A DNA stretch of 64,000 bases, taken from NCBI GenBank assembly GCA_021300155.1, contig JAJTID010000009.1, positions 34,939 through 98,938 of the forward strand, read 5' to 3'. This DNA is from Pirellula sp. (GTDB taxonomy: Bacteria; Planctomycetota; Planctomycetia; Pirellulales; Pirellulaceae). Numbering within the stretch: position 1 is the first letter of the stretch; each line of letters starts with the position of its first letter. Position numbers and translations under genes: made by a program. The notes under the pieces are model-generated. The model saw only the letters and a program-made list of their open reading frames with translations. It was not told where the DNA came from and searched no databases. This document shows positions 34,781 through 42,814 of the stretch, one piece after another.

Positions 34781-34796
34781 TGTCACGGTTCTTGCA
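34781..34796 (+). promoter_or_regulatory. Possible sigma-54 (-24/-12) promoter before the gas-vesicle genes
   Basis: The sequence TGTCACGGTTCTTGCA matches the sigma-54 consensus TGGCACG-N4-TTGCA with correct spacing and one mismatch, although the mismatch falls on the second base of the important GG pair. It lies about 80 bases upstream of the GvpH-like ATG at 34877 in a 256-base gap. No enhancer-binding protein is encoded in the window. Confidence 0.35.
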
Positions 34797-34876
34797 CTGT
34801 TTCCTTTTGAAAGCTCAAAAATAACCGAACTTCTTAACATGCAAGTTACAGAACCTATGTAGGAGGAAATTCGGCA

Positions 34877-35434
34877 ATGAGCGACAACGAAGACATGAAG
34901 CAGAAACAAGCCGCAGCCGACTTGACTGCAATGCTGGGAATAGGTGGGCTCTTTGATGGTGTTTCCAACTTGATCACAAAGTTTGGTGAATTGGCCGAGA
35001 AAGGTGAGAGTCTACGGGCTTCGGTAGGTGAGGGGGAGACCTCGTCCGGCAAGAAGTTCACTACATCCTATGGCGTCAACGTGAGATTCGGCGGGGGAAG
35101 AGACGAAACAGGAAAAGACGGAGAGTACAGCGTCCATCCCGTTCAGAAAGCTTCGAATCCAGAATCAAAGCCTGCAACCAGTGTACCTCGTGTTCGCGAG
35201 CCAAATGTTGAACTCTATGACGAAGGGGATCACGTTCAAATCATCGCCGAGATGCCGGGTGTTTCCGGCGAAGATGTTCATCTTATCTTCATGGAAAAGA
35301 GCTTGTGTATTCAAGGGGTGAGCAAGGTAGCTGAGTTCAAAAAAGAGCTGTCGCTACCACGAGATTTCGGGCCTGAGCATGTTTCCATTACAGCAAACAA
35401 TGGCGTCGTTGAAATTCGACTGTCCAACAAATAG
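34877..35434 (+). CDS. gvpH: Gas-vesicle-associated Hsp20 (GvpH-like)
   Basis: This 185-residue protein has a C-terminal alpha-crystallin/Hsp20 domain (about 110-185: 'NVELYDEGDHVQIIAEMPGVSGEDVHLIFMEKSLCIQG', ending 'NNGVVEIRLSNK'). The N-terminal helix 'GIGGLFDGVSNLITKFGELAEKGESL' is typical of GvpH-type Hsp20 proteins in gas-vesicle loci. It probably acts as a chaperone holding aggregation-prone GvpA during assembly. A strong AGGAGG precedes the ATG. It is the first gene of the gas-vesicle group and is followed 105 bases later by a CDC48-like AAA ATPase. Confidence 0.8.
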   Translation: MSDNEDMKQKQAAADLTAMLGIGGLFDGVSNLITKFGELAEKGESLRASVGEGETSSGKKFTTSYGVNVRFGGGRDETGKDGEYSVHPVQKASNPESKPATSVPRVREPNVELYDEGDHVQIIAEMPGVSGEDVHLIFMEKSLCIQGVSKVAEFKKELSLPRDFGPEHVSITANNGVVEIRLSNK

Positions 35435-35539
35435 CTATTGTAGTGCCAACGGAGTTGACCAAGGCAGTCGAGCTATAGGCCAATTTTATCGTTGCCTTAT
35501 GCGAGATGGGTGAAGCGATTCTTAAATGGATTTGAACGC

Positions 35540-37684
35540 ATGTCAATAATGGATACTACAACCAAGCTGCGATTGCGCGTCGTAGAAGCTGCAAGTCGCG
35601 ATGTCGGTCGAGGTCTTATTCGACTTGATCCGAGTGACATGGACTTGTTGGGCGTGCGGCCTGGTGACATTGTAATGATCACTGGCAAAAGCTCTTCCGT
35701 TGGTAAAGTCATGCCTGCTCAGAAGGATAGTCGTGGAAAGTCTTGGATACAGATTGACGGAGTCATTCGTGAGTCTGCGGGCTGCAGTATCGATGATTTG
35801 GTTGAGATCGAAAAAACAAATTGTTCGAGTGCGCAGCGTGTCACGATTCGTCCTAGGAAAGTCAAACCTGTCGAGCGGGATCTTGATTACATCGCCTCGC
35901 TCGTCGACGGGTTACCGATTCAAAAAGGAAGTGTGATTCGAGCCATCTTGTTTGGTAACGAGTCGATCGACTTTGACGTGCAAGAGGTTGTTCCAGACGG
36001 ACCAGTTTTGATAACTCCTAACACAGTGTTGAGTATCGAACAGTGTAATACAGATGGAGTTACGCGAAATCCCTCGTATGAGGATGTAGGGGGAGCCAAA
36101 GCTCAGTTGCAACGAATCCGCGAGATGATTGAATTGCCTCTGAAATTCCCAGAGGTTTTTGATCGGTTGGGGGTCAGTGCTCCACGCGGTGTTCTGCTGT
36201 ATGGCCCGCCAGGTTGCGGAAAAACACTAATCGCGCGCGCTATCGCACATGAATCTGACGCAAAATTCTTCGTCGTTAGTGGTCCTGAAATTATTCACAA
36301 ACACTACGGCGAGAGCGAAGCGCACCTAAGAAAGATCTTTGAACAAGCGAGCAAACAAGGACCAAGCATCATCTTTCTCGATGAGATCGATGCGATCGCA
36401 CCTAAGCGTGAGAATGCAGCAGGTGATGTGGAGCGACGCGTGGTTGCCCAGTTGCTAACCTTGATGGATGGTCTTAAGCAACGCGAAAACGTAATCGTTA
36501 TCGCCGCTACCAATCTACCCAACTCCATCGATCCCGCATTGCGACGACCTGGCAGATTCGACCGCGAAATTGAGATAAGTATTCCCGATCGTTTCGAGCG
36601 GCTTCATATCTTGGAAATCCATACACGTGGTATGCCGCTCGAGGACGACGTCGATTTGCGTCACCTCGCATCCATTACGCATGGTTTCGTCGGGGCTGAT
36701 TTAGAAGCACTATGCCGCGAAGCTGCCATGGTTTGCTTGCGAAAGCTGTTGGACAGGATCGATATTGGGCAGAAACGAATCTCCTATAGCCAGCTCGCGT
36801 CAATCCGCGTCTCTATGTCAGAGTTTCTACAAGGTTTCCAATCGGTCGAGCCATCGGCAATTCGCGAAGTGTTTGTGGAGGTCCCGAGCGTCCATTGGGA
36901 CGATGTAGGCGGTCTCGAATCAATCAAACAAGAACTACGTGAAGCGATAACTTGGCCATTGAAGTACGAGTCGCTGTTCACGCAAGTGAGAGTTCGTCCT
37001 GCCAGAGGCGTTCTCTTGGCGGGCCCACCGGGTGTTGGCAAAACGATGATCGCAAAAGCCGCCGCGACAGAAAGCCAGGTTAACTTCATTTCAGTGAAGG
37101 GGCCAGAGTTGCTCTCGAAGTTCGTTGGTGAATCCGAACGCGCGATACGGAACATCTTTAGCAAAGCTCGACAAGCTGCTCCATGCTTGATGTTTTTCGA
37201 TGAAATTGACGGACTATGTGCGACGCGACAATCTGGCACGCAAGACTCCGGCGTCACGGGCAGAGTGCTTAGTCAGTTTCTTTCCGAGATGGACGGAATC
37301 GAAGAGATGAACGGAGTCTTTGTCTTAGCAGCAACGAATAGACCCGACATGGTTGACCCAGCGCTACGTCGATATGGTCGGTTTGAACAAACGATTGAGG
37401 TCGGGCTTCCGGACAGCGAGAGTCGAAAATCAATCTTGCAAGTTCATCTCAAGAATCGACCTCTCGCAGAGAAGTTTGATTTAGACGAACTCGCAAATCG
37501 AACGGAGGGATTTTCCGGAGCAGACTTAGCTTCCATTTGCAGTATGGCAGCTCGATCAAGCATCAGGCGAGTCGTTGCGCAGTTGAGCCATGATAAGGCG
37601 GGGTCGGCATCGGTTCTGATTCAGAAAGAGGACCTTCTGAATAGCCTGGAACAGTTGATGAAATCAGGGAAGGGTAAGCAATGA
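35540..37684 (+). CDS. CDC48/VAT-type double AAA ATPase of the gas-vesicle locus
   Basis: This 714-residue protein resembles archaeal VAT/CDC48. An N-terminal double-psi-beta-barrel domain (about 5-180: 'RLRVVEAASRDVGRGLIRLDPSDMDLLGVRPGDIV') precedes two AAA modules. D1 has Walker A 'GPPGCGKT' near 221 and Walker B 'IIFLDEIDAIAP'. D2 has 'GPPGVGKT' near 494 and 'LMFFDEIDGLCA'. Arginine-finger segments 'LRRPGRFDREI' and 'LRRYGRFEQTI' are present. Such ATPases recur in bacterial gas-vesicle clusters and likely remodel or unfold Gvp proteins. ATG 35540 is chosen because the sequence upstream (from 35492) does not fit the family. Its stop overlaps the next start by four bases (ATGA). Confidence 0.9.
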   Translation: MSIMDTTTKLRLRVVEAASRDVGRGLIRLDPSDMDLLGVRPGDIVMITGKSSSVGKVMPAQKDSRGKSWIQIDGVIRESAGCSIDDLVEIEKTNCSSAQRVTIRPRKVKPVERDLDYIASLVDGLPIQKGSVIRAILFGNESIDFDVQEVVPDGPVLITPNTVLSIEQCNTDGVTRNPSYEDVGGAKAQLQRIREMIELPLKFPEVFDRLGVSAPRGVLLYGPPGCGKTLIARAIAHESDAKFFVVSGPEIIHKHYGESEAHLRKIFEQASKQGPSIIFLDEIDAIAPKRENAAGDVERRVVAQLLTLMDGLKQRENVIVIAATNLPNSIDPALRRPGRFDREIEISIPDRFERLHILEIHTRGMPLEDDVDLRHLASITHGFVGADLEALCREAAMVCLRKLLDRIDIGQKRISYSQLASIRVSMSEFLQGFQSVEPSAIREVFVEVPSVHWDDVGGLESIKQELREAITWPLKYESLFTQVRVRPARGVLLAGPPGVGKTMIAKAAATESQVNFISVKGPELLSKFVGESERAIRNIFSKARQAAPCLMFFDEIDGLCATRQSGTQDSGVTGRVLSQFLSEMDGIEEMNGVFVLAATNRPDMVDPALRRYGRFEQTIEVGLPDSESRKSILQVHLKNRPLAEKFDLDELANRTEGFSGADLASICSMAARSSIRRVVAQLSHDKAGSASVLIQKEDLLNSLEQLMKSGKGKQ

Positions 37685-38589
37685 ACGACGCATTATATCT
37701 ATTGGGATTCTCTCCGAAGCTTTCGATGAGAGATCCCGCGATTGCCACCAATGTCTCATTGGAAGCTGGCATCTCCGATTCAGAAGACGTTGAGTACTTC
37801 GATCCGAACACCTTGACCTTAGCTGAATTATTCGACATCGAGAGACTGGATGCTGGATTGGTGTCTGCATGGTTCAAACGATTAGATCGTTCCGAGTTTC
37901 TCGGCGAAGTGGGAGCGAGAAACCTCGCAGACATTCATTGGTTGACGCCACGTGTAATGGCTCATGAGGAGGCCGTTGGGCTCCTGAGTTCTCAATCGTC
38001 ATTTTATCCTGCTCGTTTTGGTACCCTGTTCTCATCGGACGCGGCACTCCAATCCTGTGCGGTGTCTGCAACTCCACGCCTCACCGAATTCTTCCAGTTG
38101 ATCAAAGGGAAACAGGAGTGGGGACTGAAACTCTATGGAAACTACGCTCAGGCGGCCCAGATGCACGCTGAGAGAAACGGCCTCCTGAAAGAAGGTGTTC
38201 CTCTCAAAGGAGCGAATTATCTGAAACTGAAACAATTGCAGAGAGAACTTACAAGATCTGAATCCGGTGTTTTTTTGCAGTCGCTGAACACCGCGATGGT
38301 ATCGATACAAGAAGCATTTGCGCATACACAGCATCGTTCAATCAAGGCTTCTACCAAGTCTGATGCAAAGGAACAATTATTGAGTAACGTAGCTGTATTG
38401 GAATCGATCGAGAATTCAAACCGGGTTGCATTCTGGGTGGAGCAATGGAATCTTGATTCCACAAAAAATGGAGGCTTGCGAATGGAACTTTCAGGACCGT
38501 GGCCTGCGTATAGTTTCTGTCCCTCACTCCCTGCATTCAGCGATCCGATCTCTGATCCTCAAGAGGGATCTGAAAGGAGAGCTGCGTGA
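37681..38589 (+). CDS. Gas vesicle protein GvpF/GvpL family (first copy)
   Basis: This 302-residue GvpF/L-family protein is a minor structural or nucleation factor that binds GvpA at the growing vesicle. Motifs are 'WLTPRVMAHEEAVGLLSSQSS', 'FYPARFGTLFSSDAAL' (the family Pro-x-Arg-Phe-Gly segment), 'GKQEWGLKLYG', 'LKGANYLKLKQLQREL' and the C-terminal 'LSGPWPAYSF'. The architecture is a ferredoxin-like N-terminal domain plus an alpha-helical domain. Its start overlaps the AAA gene stop by four bases and its stop overlaps the second GvpF/L start (GTGA), indicating a tightly coupled operon. F and L cannot be told apart by eye. Confidence 0.88.
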   Translation: MNDALYLLGFSPKLSMRDPAIATNVSLEAGISDSEDVEYFDPNTLTLAELFDIERLDAGLVSAWFKRLDRSEFLGEVGARNLADIHWLTPRVMAHEEAVGLLSSQSSFYPARFGTLFSSDAALQSCAVSATPRLTEFFQLIKGKQEWGLKLYGNYAQAAQMHAERNGLLKEGVPLKGANYLKLKQLQRELTRSESGVFLQSLNTAMVSIQEAFAHTQHRSIKASTKSDAKEQLLSNVAVLESIENSNRVAFWVEQWNLDSTKNGGLRMELSGPWPAYSFCPSLPAFSDPISDPQEGSERRAA

Positions 38590-39428
38590 TTACAGATGTA
38601 CAGAGAATGGAATCGCCGGGAAGAAATCGTTGGATGATTCATGCTGTTCTCTTTCGTGGATCGGACGATTCCGCTGCATCGCACTTAACGGGAGTGCTCG
38701 CTGAGCGGGCAAGCTTGTTTCTCGTTGATGAGTTCATCGTCGTTGCTTCGGATGTTGATCGTGACCATCGAAGAGAAGAATCTCTACAATGTCAGATCGT
38801 CGACTACTCTATTTTGGTAAACGAGTTGCACCGGGAAGTAGACATCCTCCCTTTTCGATTCGGCGTCATTGTGACCGCGAATGAAATCGTTAACACCGTA
38901 CGACTCAACAAACCAGGGTATCGATCCTGTTTACAAAGGATCGCAGGGTTTTCGGAATTGAATTTAAGATGGGCCGTCCCCGAAGTGCACGGAGAGCGAC
39001 AGGCAATTCCAGCGAACGACGGAAACTACACCAAATCAAAAGGTTTCGAGTATTTAAAGTCCAAACTCACGGGCAAACAATCTGGACTTCAGTTAGAGAA
39101 TGAATTGAGCGGGATATGCGCGGATTTTGCGCATCGATTCCCCGCAGAGCAAATCCAATGGCAATCGAGCGTTGACAAGCTAAGGGTGAGTGGAGCCTGC
39201 TCAAAAACGGATTGTTATAGGATTGCAAGAATCGAACTATTGGTTCGAAAAGAGGCTATACCTGCGATGATTCTCGCGGCCTCAAGCCTCCTCTTGCGTT
39301 CGGAAAAACCCACGGTTGCTTCTGGTCCGTGGCCTCCGTATTCGTTTCTCGAATCGGAGAATGTTGGCTGTGTATCGTCACCAATGCAAAGGTGTGCAAT
39401 TACATTTCCCAATGAAGCGGTTGGCTAA
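38586..39428 (+). CDS. Gas vesicle protein GvpF/GvpL family (second copy)
   Basis: This 280-residue paralogue of the preceding protein starts at GTG 38586 within the previous stop. Family landmarks are 'VDILPFRFGVIVTANEIV' (the Pro-Phe-Arg-Phe-Gly segment), 'KGFEYLKSKLTG' and 'VASGPWPPYSFLE' near the C-terminus. The region 'QCQIVDYSILVNELHREVDI' corresponds to the helix before it. Two unequal GvpF/L genes in tandem are usual in bacterial gas-vesicle loci, where both are needed for assembly. A 197-base gap separates it from gvpA, where a separate gvpA promoter is likely. Confidence 0.87.
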   Translation: MITDVQRMESPGRNRWMIHAVLFRGSDDSAASHLTGVLAERASLFLVDEFIVVASDVDRDHRREESLQCQIVDYSILVNELHREVDILPFRFGVIVTANEIVNTVRLNKPGYRSCLQRIAGFSELNLRWAVPEVHGERQAIPANDGNYTKSKGFEYLKSKLTGKQSGLQLENELSGICADFAHRFPAEQIQWQSSVDKLRVSGACSKTDCYRIARIELLVRKEAIPAMILAASSLLLRSEKPTVASGPWPPYSFLESENVGCVSSPMQRCAITFPNEAVG

Positions 39429-39625
39429 ACCAGAAGCAATAGTAGGTGTAGATTGCTTTGCGTAGGTTACTGCCCTTATTGGATTGAAGAGCAGCTATGT
39501 AGAACAACACTCCCAATCACTGATTGCGACCGCCATACGGAGTGCAAGCATGTGAGGCAGTACGCGTTGTACTTAGGGGTGAGAAGTTTAAATGTGTTTT
39601 TCAAATAAACCTAGGAGATTTTGAA

Positions 39626-39844
39626 GTGGCATCAGTACAAAAAACCACCGACTCGTCCAGCTTGGCAGAAGTCGTTGACCGTATCCTGGATAAGGGTGTT
39701 GTTATCGATGTTTGGGCAAAGGTATCACTCGTCGGGATCGAATTGCTTTCCATCGAAGCTCGCGTTGTGATTGCGTCCGTTGAGACATATCTCAAGTATG
39801 CCGAGGCAATCGGCTTGACTGCAACGGCAGCTGCTCCAGCATAG
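39626..39844 (+). CDS. gvpA: Major gas vesicle structural protein GvpA
   Basis: This 72-residue protein polymerises into the ribbed shell of gas vesicles, giving buoyancy. The sequence '[24 protein letters not shown]' followed by '[31 protein letters not shown]' is nearly the textbook GvpA. The start is GTG 39626, set by AGGAGA (39613-39618) seven bases upstream and by the normal GvpA length; the frame is open further upstream but those residues do not match. A stem-loop follows the stop, which fits the usual strong, partly separate expression of gvpA. Confidence 0.96.
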   Translation: MASVQKTTDSSSLAEVVDRILDKGVVIDVWAKVSLVGIELLSIEARVVIASVETYLKYAEAIGLTATAAAPA

Positions 39845-39862
39845 TGATATCTGGTATGAGAC

Positions 39863-39914
39863 TAGACCGGTCTCACGAGCCGAAGGAGTGTATTCGTCCC
39901 ATGGGGCCGGTCTA
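39863..39914 (+). terminator. Stem-loop after gvpA, possible attenuator
   Basis: TAGACCGG (39863-39870) is complementary to CCGGTCTA (39907-39914), followed by a short T-rich stretch (TTTCTC). The loop is long, about 36 bases. It lies 18 bases after the gvpA stop and could terminate most gvpA transcripts while letting some continue into the downstream genes. Confidence 0.4.
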
Positions 39915-39939
39915 TTTCTCAAGCACATGTTATTCCATT

Positions 39940-39968
39940 GTGTCATTTTAAGGTGTGTCGTTTTAAGG
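39940..39968 (+). repeat. 15-base-period direct repeat carrying the ribosome site of the next gene
   Basis: GTGTCATTTTAAGG (39940-39953) and GTGTCGTTTTAAGG (39955-39968) differ at one base. The second copy supplies the AAGGA that precedes the ATG at 39979. It may be a slippage duplication or a binding site. Confidence 0.55.
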
Positions 39969-39978
39969 ATCAGTGCTG

Positions 39979-40662
39979 ATGGCTAGTTTTCGAGAACAGA
40001 TGCAGCGTTTGGCAGACAGCATTACGAAAAGTCGCAATGAAAGAAGAGCATTTCTAGATAAGAATCAGAAGGAGTGCACAAGAAAAAGACGCGAGCGGAA
40101 AGACCAACGATTAAAAACCAGCTCGGAGCTTGCAAAAGAGGCCAAATCGCTTACCAAGCAACTCACTGAGTTTAGAAGACACAACCAAAAGGCGGTAGAA
40201 AGAACTCTTCGTGATCTGCGTACAAGACGGTTAAAGACGGCGAGGAATGCGAAAGCATTACTAAGACAGGAAGTAATCAAGAACAAACGTGAAATTGCTC
40301 GTTTGCTCCGTCAAAACAAATGCGATCGTACGCGCGCAGCGCGTCAACAATATCGAGCGTCGGCTACGACGCTTCAATACGTTCGTTCGCAGGTTCAACG
40401 CATTCGGATTGAGACTAACCGAATGACCAAATCCTGGGCGCGGGATCGAAACGATGCTCGACAGATTTGGCAGCGGTTGCAGAGCGCCTCCGCAGTGCGT
40501 CGAGAGAGCAATTCTGGCTCCCGTGCTATGGCCGCTCCCGCGTTGCTTGTTGCATCGCCAGGACCTGTTCCTGTTTCGGAGCCAGTGAGCCAAAGGGCGA
40601 GAGTACTACCTTTGCCACCCAACTTAGCAACGCAAGGTGTTTCCTCTGCAATGAATGTCTGA
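39979..40662 (+). CDS. Basic coiled-coil protein in the gvpC position
   Basis: This 227-residue, strongly basic, almost entirely helical protein (about 1-175) is rich in Arg, Lys, Gln and Leu, with a Pro/Ala/Val tail. Helical blocks such as 'EQMQRLADSITKSRNERRAFL', 'SLTKQLTEFRRHNQKAVE' and 'ALLRQEVIKNKREIARLL' are loosely periodic. In cyanobacteria the gene between gvpA and gvpN is gvpC, a repeat helix that clamps the outer vesicle surface. Position and helical repeat character suggest a GvpC analogue, but the sequence is not close to the known 33-residue repeat. ATG 39979 fits the AAGGA at 39965-39969. Its stop overlaps the gvpN start by eight bases. Confidence 0.6.
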   Translation: MASFREQMQRLADSITKSRNERRAFLDKNQKECTRKRRERKDQRLKTSSELAKEAKSLTKQLTEFRRHNQKAVERTLRDLRTRRLKTARNAKALLRQEVIKNKREIARLLRQNKCDRTRAARQQYRASATTLQYVRSQVQRIRIETNRMTKSWARDRNDARQIWQRLQSASAVRRESNSGSRAMAAPALLVASPGPVPVSEPVSQRARVLPLPPNLATQGVSSAMNV

Positions 40663-42592
40663 AATCTGCTTATCCTTAGCTCCCACTCAACTAGTAAAGA
40701 ATACGAAAATCATGCAAGAGGCATCTTTTCATCGCGGCGCAACCACATCAAAGGTCGCTAGTGGATTACCAAATCAGTGTTCAACAGCTGACTTTATTCC
40801 ACAACCTGGACCTGACTTCGTCGCTACCGAGGCTGTTCAAGAGCTGACGAATCGAGCGTTGGCATACATTGAGTGTGGATACGCGGTTCATCTGTCTGGG
40901 CCAGCCGGGACAGGCAAAACCACGCTTGCTTTGCACATTGCATCCAAGATTGGTCGTCGTTGCACATTGCTTCACGGGGATGACGAACTGCGAGGTTCTG
41001 ATTTGCTCGGCAAGGACGCGGGATTTAGGCGTCAGTCCGTTCGCGACAATTACGTGAGTTCCATCCTTAAGACGGAGGAAACAGTTTCTCTCATGTGGAG
41101 CAACAACCGCCTAACGACAGCGTGCGAACACGGGCATACGGTTATCTACGATGAGTTCACACGCTCGCCCGCAGCCGCAAACAATGCGTTCTTGAGCATA
41201 CTAGAGGAAGGAATTCTCAATATTCCTTCTTCCGGACAGGAGAAGAACATCGTTCGTGTTCATCCTGATTTCCGCGCGATCTTCACGTCGAACCCGGAGG
41301 AGTATGTCGGCGTTCATAAATCGCAAGATGCGTTGCTTGATCGAATGATAACACTTGAGGTTGCGCATCAGGATAGAGAGACGGAAATTGCGATTGTTCG
41401 CGCGAAAAGTAATAGACCGCCCGAAGAGGTTGCGATGATCGTCGAAATCATTCGAACGATGCGTGAGAGATTTGGTGGAAAGAACGGGCCAACGATTCGC
41501 GGCGCCTTGGCAATCGCAAGAATTCTGGATCATCGAAAGGCAACCGTGTCGGTCTCTGATTCGATCTTCATGGCGACCTGCAAGGATGTGTTGTTCTACA
41601 ACTCCTCGCGACAATCGAGTAAACCATTTACAAATCAAGATCTAGAGTCCCTCATTCGTTCTGTGGTCAAGGTAGGGAAAGCTCGGAATAGCGATGACGC
41701 TCGCATTACTCCATTGAATCGGATGGGCGAGATTTCAAACAAGGAACCGAGCAAAATTGACAAAGATCCAAACGTTCGTGTCGATGCGAGTCTAGATGTT
41801 CTAGAGAACCGCATTCAAAGTATTAGCTCGGCTCGTCTTGCAGACCTTGCACTCAGTGCTAAAAACGATGCAGACGTGTCTATTCTGGAAAAGAAAGCCT
41901 ATCGGGATGCCGCCAACACAGGCGAGGGGTGGAAGAATGCGAATCTCCGAACGCAGTTTCTCAAGAAGCTGGCAAACGCAGGGATCCCGCCTTGGAAGCG
42001 GTTATTCCATTCGATGCGAGCGAGCAGGCAAACCGAGTTGGAGCGCAAATTCGCGCTTCATGTGGTTTGCAGTTGGCTGGGCAACACCGAAGCAATCGCC
42101 AAGAAGAACTACCTTCTCGTGACGGAATCCGATTTCGAAAGGGCAATCCAGCCATGCGGGCCAGAAAGCGCGCTAAAAGTTCCTTCCGAGGTACAAAATG
42201 AGCGCTGCACAGAAAATGCATCAGACGACCATGGAGGAGATTCACCAACAAAAACACAGGGGAAACCTGCTAGAGCGTTGGTTTTACCAGGGGGATTCAG
42301 CGGAGGACAAGGGATTCGAACGGATGCGGAAAACACAGGGATTCTTTCGGATTTTGAAGCCCGTGAGACAAATACGACGCGAAAAGCCGGTGTGCACAAT
42401 TTCCAGGCACCCGAAAACGAGGGGGAATCGCCTGTCGATCGTGCGTTGAAGGCCATCGCCCAGAGTCGGCAAGCTGTCCAAGAATTGCTCGACGGCACTC
42501 CATGGGATCGCCATTACACGCTATCGGTCCTCGCTTCAATCATGGAAGGCCTGAAGGATGCGGAGCGAGGGCTCAAAGAGGCTTGCGATTAA
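40655..42592 (+). CDS. gvpN: Gas vesicle AAA ATPase GvpN with long C-terminal extension
   Basis: This MoxR-type AAA ATPase is required for vesicle maturation. Walker A is 'GPAGTGKT' (residues 82-89), Walker B with sensor context is 'TVIYDEFTRSPAAANNAFLSILEEGIL', and the 'DFRAIFTSNPEEYVGVHKSQDALLDRM' segment is the GvpN signature. That accounts for about 320 residues. The remaining 320 are extra: a helical domain (about 365-510, 'RLADLALSAKNDADVSILEKKAYRD'), a disordered stretch, and a terminal helix pair ('VDRALKAIAQSRQAVQELLDG'). GvpN is usually about 350 residues. Starts at 40655 (overlapping the previous stop) or 40712 are possible. No further gvp genes follow. Confidence 0.88.
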   Translation: MSEICLSLAPTQLVKNTKIMQEASFHRGATTSKVASGLPNQCSTADFIPQPGPDFVATEAVQELTNRALAYIECGYAVHLSGPAGTGKTTLALHIASKIGRRCTLLHGDDELRGSDLLGKDAGFRRQSVRDNYVSSILKTEETVSLMWSNNRLTTACEHGHTVIYDEFTRSPAAANNAFLSILEEGILNIPSSGQEKNIVRVHPDFRAIFTSNPEEYVGVHKSQDALLDRMITLEVAHQDRETEIAIVRAKSNRPPEEVAMIVEIIRTMRERFGGKNGPTIRGALAIARILDHRKATVSVSDSIFMATCKDVLFYNSSRQSSKPFTNQDLESLIRSVVKVGKARNSDDARITPLNRMGEISNKEPSKIDKDPNVRVDASLDVLENRIQSISSARLADLALSAKNDADVSILEKKAYRDAANTGEGWKNANLRTQFLKKLANAGIPPWKRLFHSMRASRQTELERKFALHVVCSWLGNTEAIAKKNYLLVTESDFERAIQPCGPESALKVPSEVQNERCTENASDDHGGDSPTKTQGKPARALVLPGGFSGGQGIRTDAENTGILSDFEARETNTTRKAGVHNFQAPENEGESPVDRALKAIAQSRQAVQELLDGTPWDRHYTLSVLASIMEGLKDAERGLKEACD

Positions 42593-42690
42593 ATGCGAAT
42601 CTGAACTGTGTCCCAAATAGCAGACAAACTACACGCGAGCATAGAACTCGTCAGAATCATCCTTTCCTAGATGTAAACCAGAGACCGCAA

Positions 42691-42777
42691 AACACCAGTT
42701 ATGCTCCTAGGGCATAACTGGTGTTGACCGACCGAATCGCGATGCTAAACTGCATTTAGTTATGCTGCAGGAGCATA
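42691..42777 (+). promoter_or_regulatory. Promoter flanked by two related palindromes
   Basis: A perfect inverted repeat AACACCAGTTATGC-tcctagg-GCATAACTGGTGTT spans 42691-42725. A second, shorter one (TATGCT-gcagg-AGCATA) lies at 42761-42777 and shares the ATGCT/AGCAT core. Between them a sigma-70-like promoter reads TTGACC (42724-42729), 16 bases, TAAACT (42746-42751). The palindromes thus overlap the -35 and the likely start site, a classical autorepression design for the HTH protein encoded at 42815. Confidence 0.6.
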
Positions 42778-42814
42778 GCCGAAAATTTCGATCGTAAAAG
42801 CAAGGGGAAGTCCG

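Noticed and set aside
39524..39625. 34-residue N-terminal extension of GvpA
   Set aside because: The frame is open, but GvpA length and identity start at GTG 39626, which has its own AGGAGA ribosome site.
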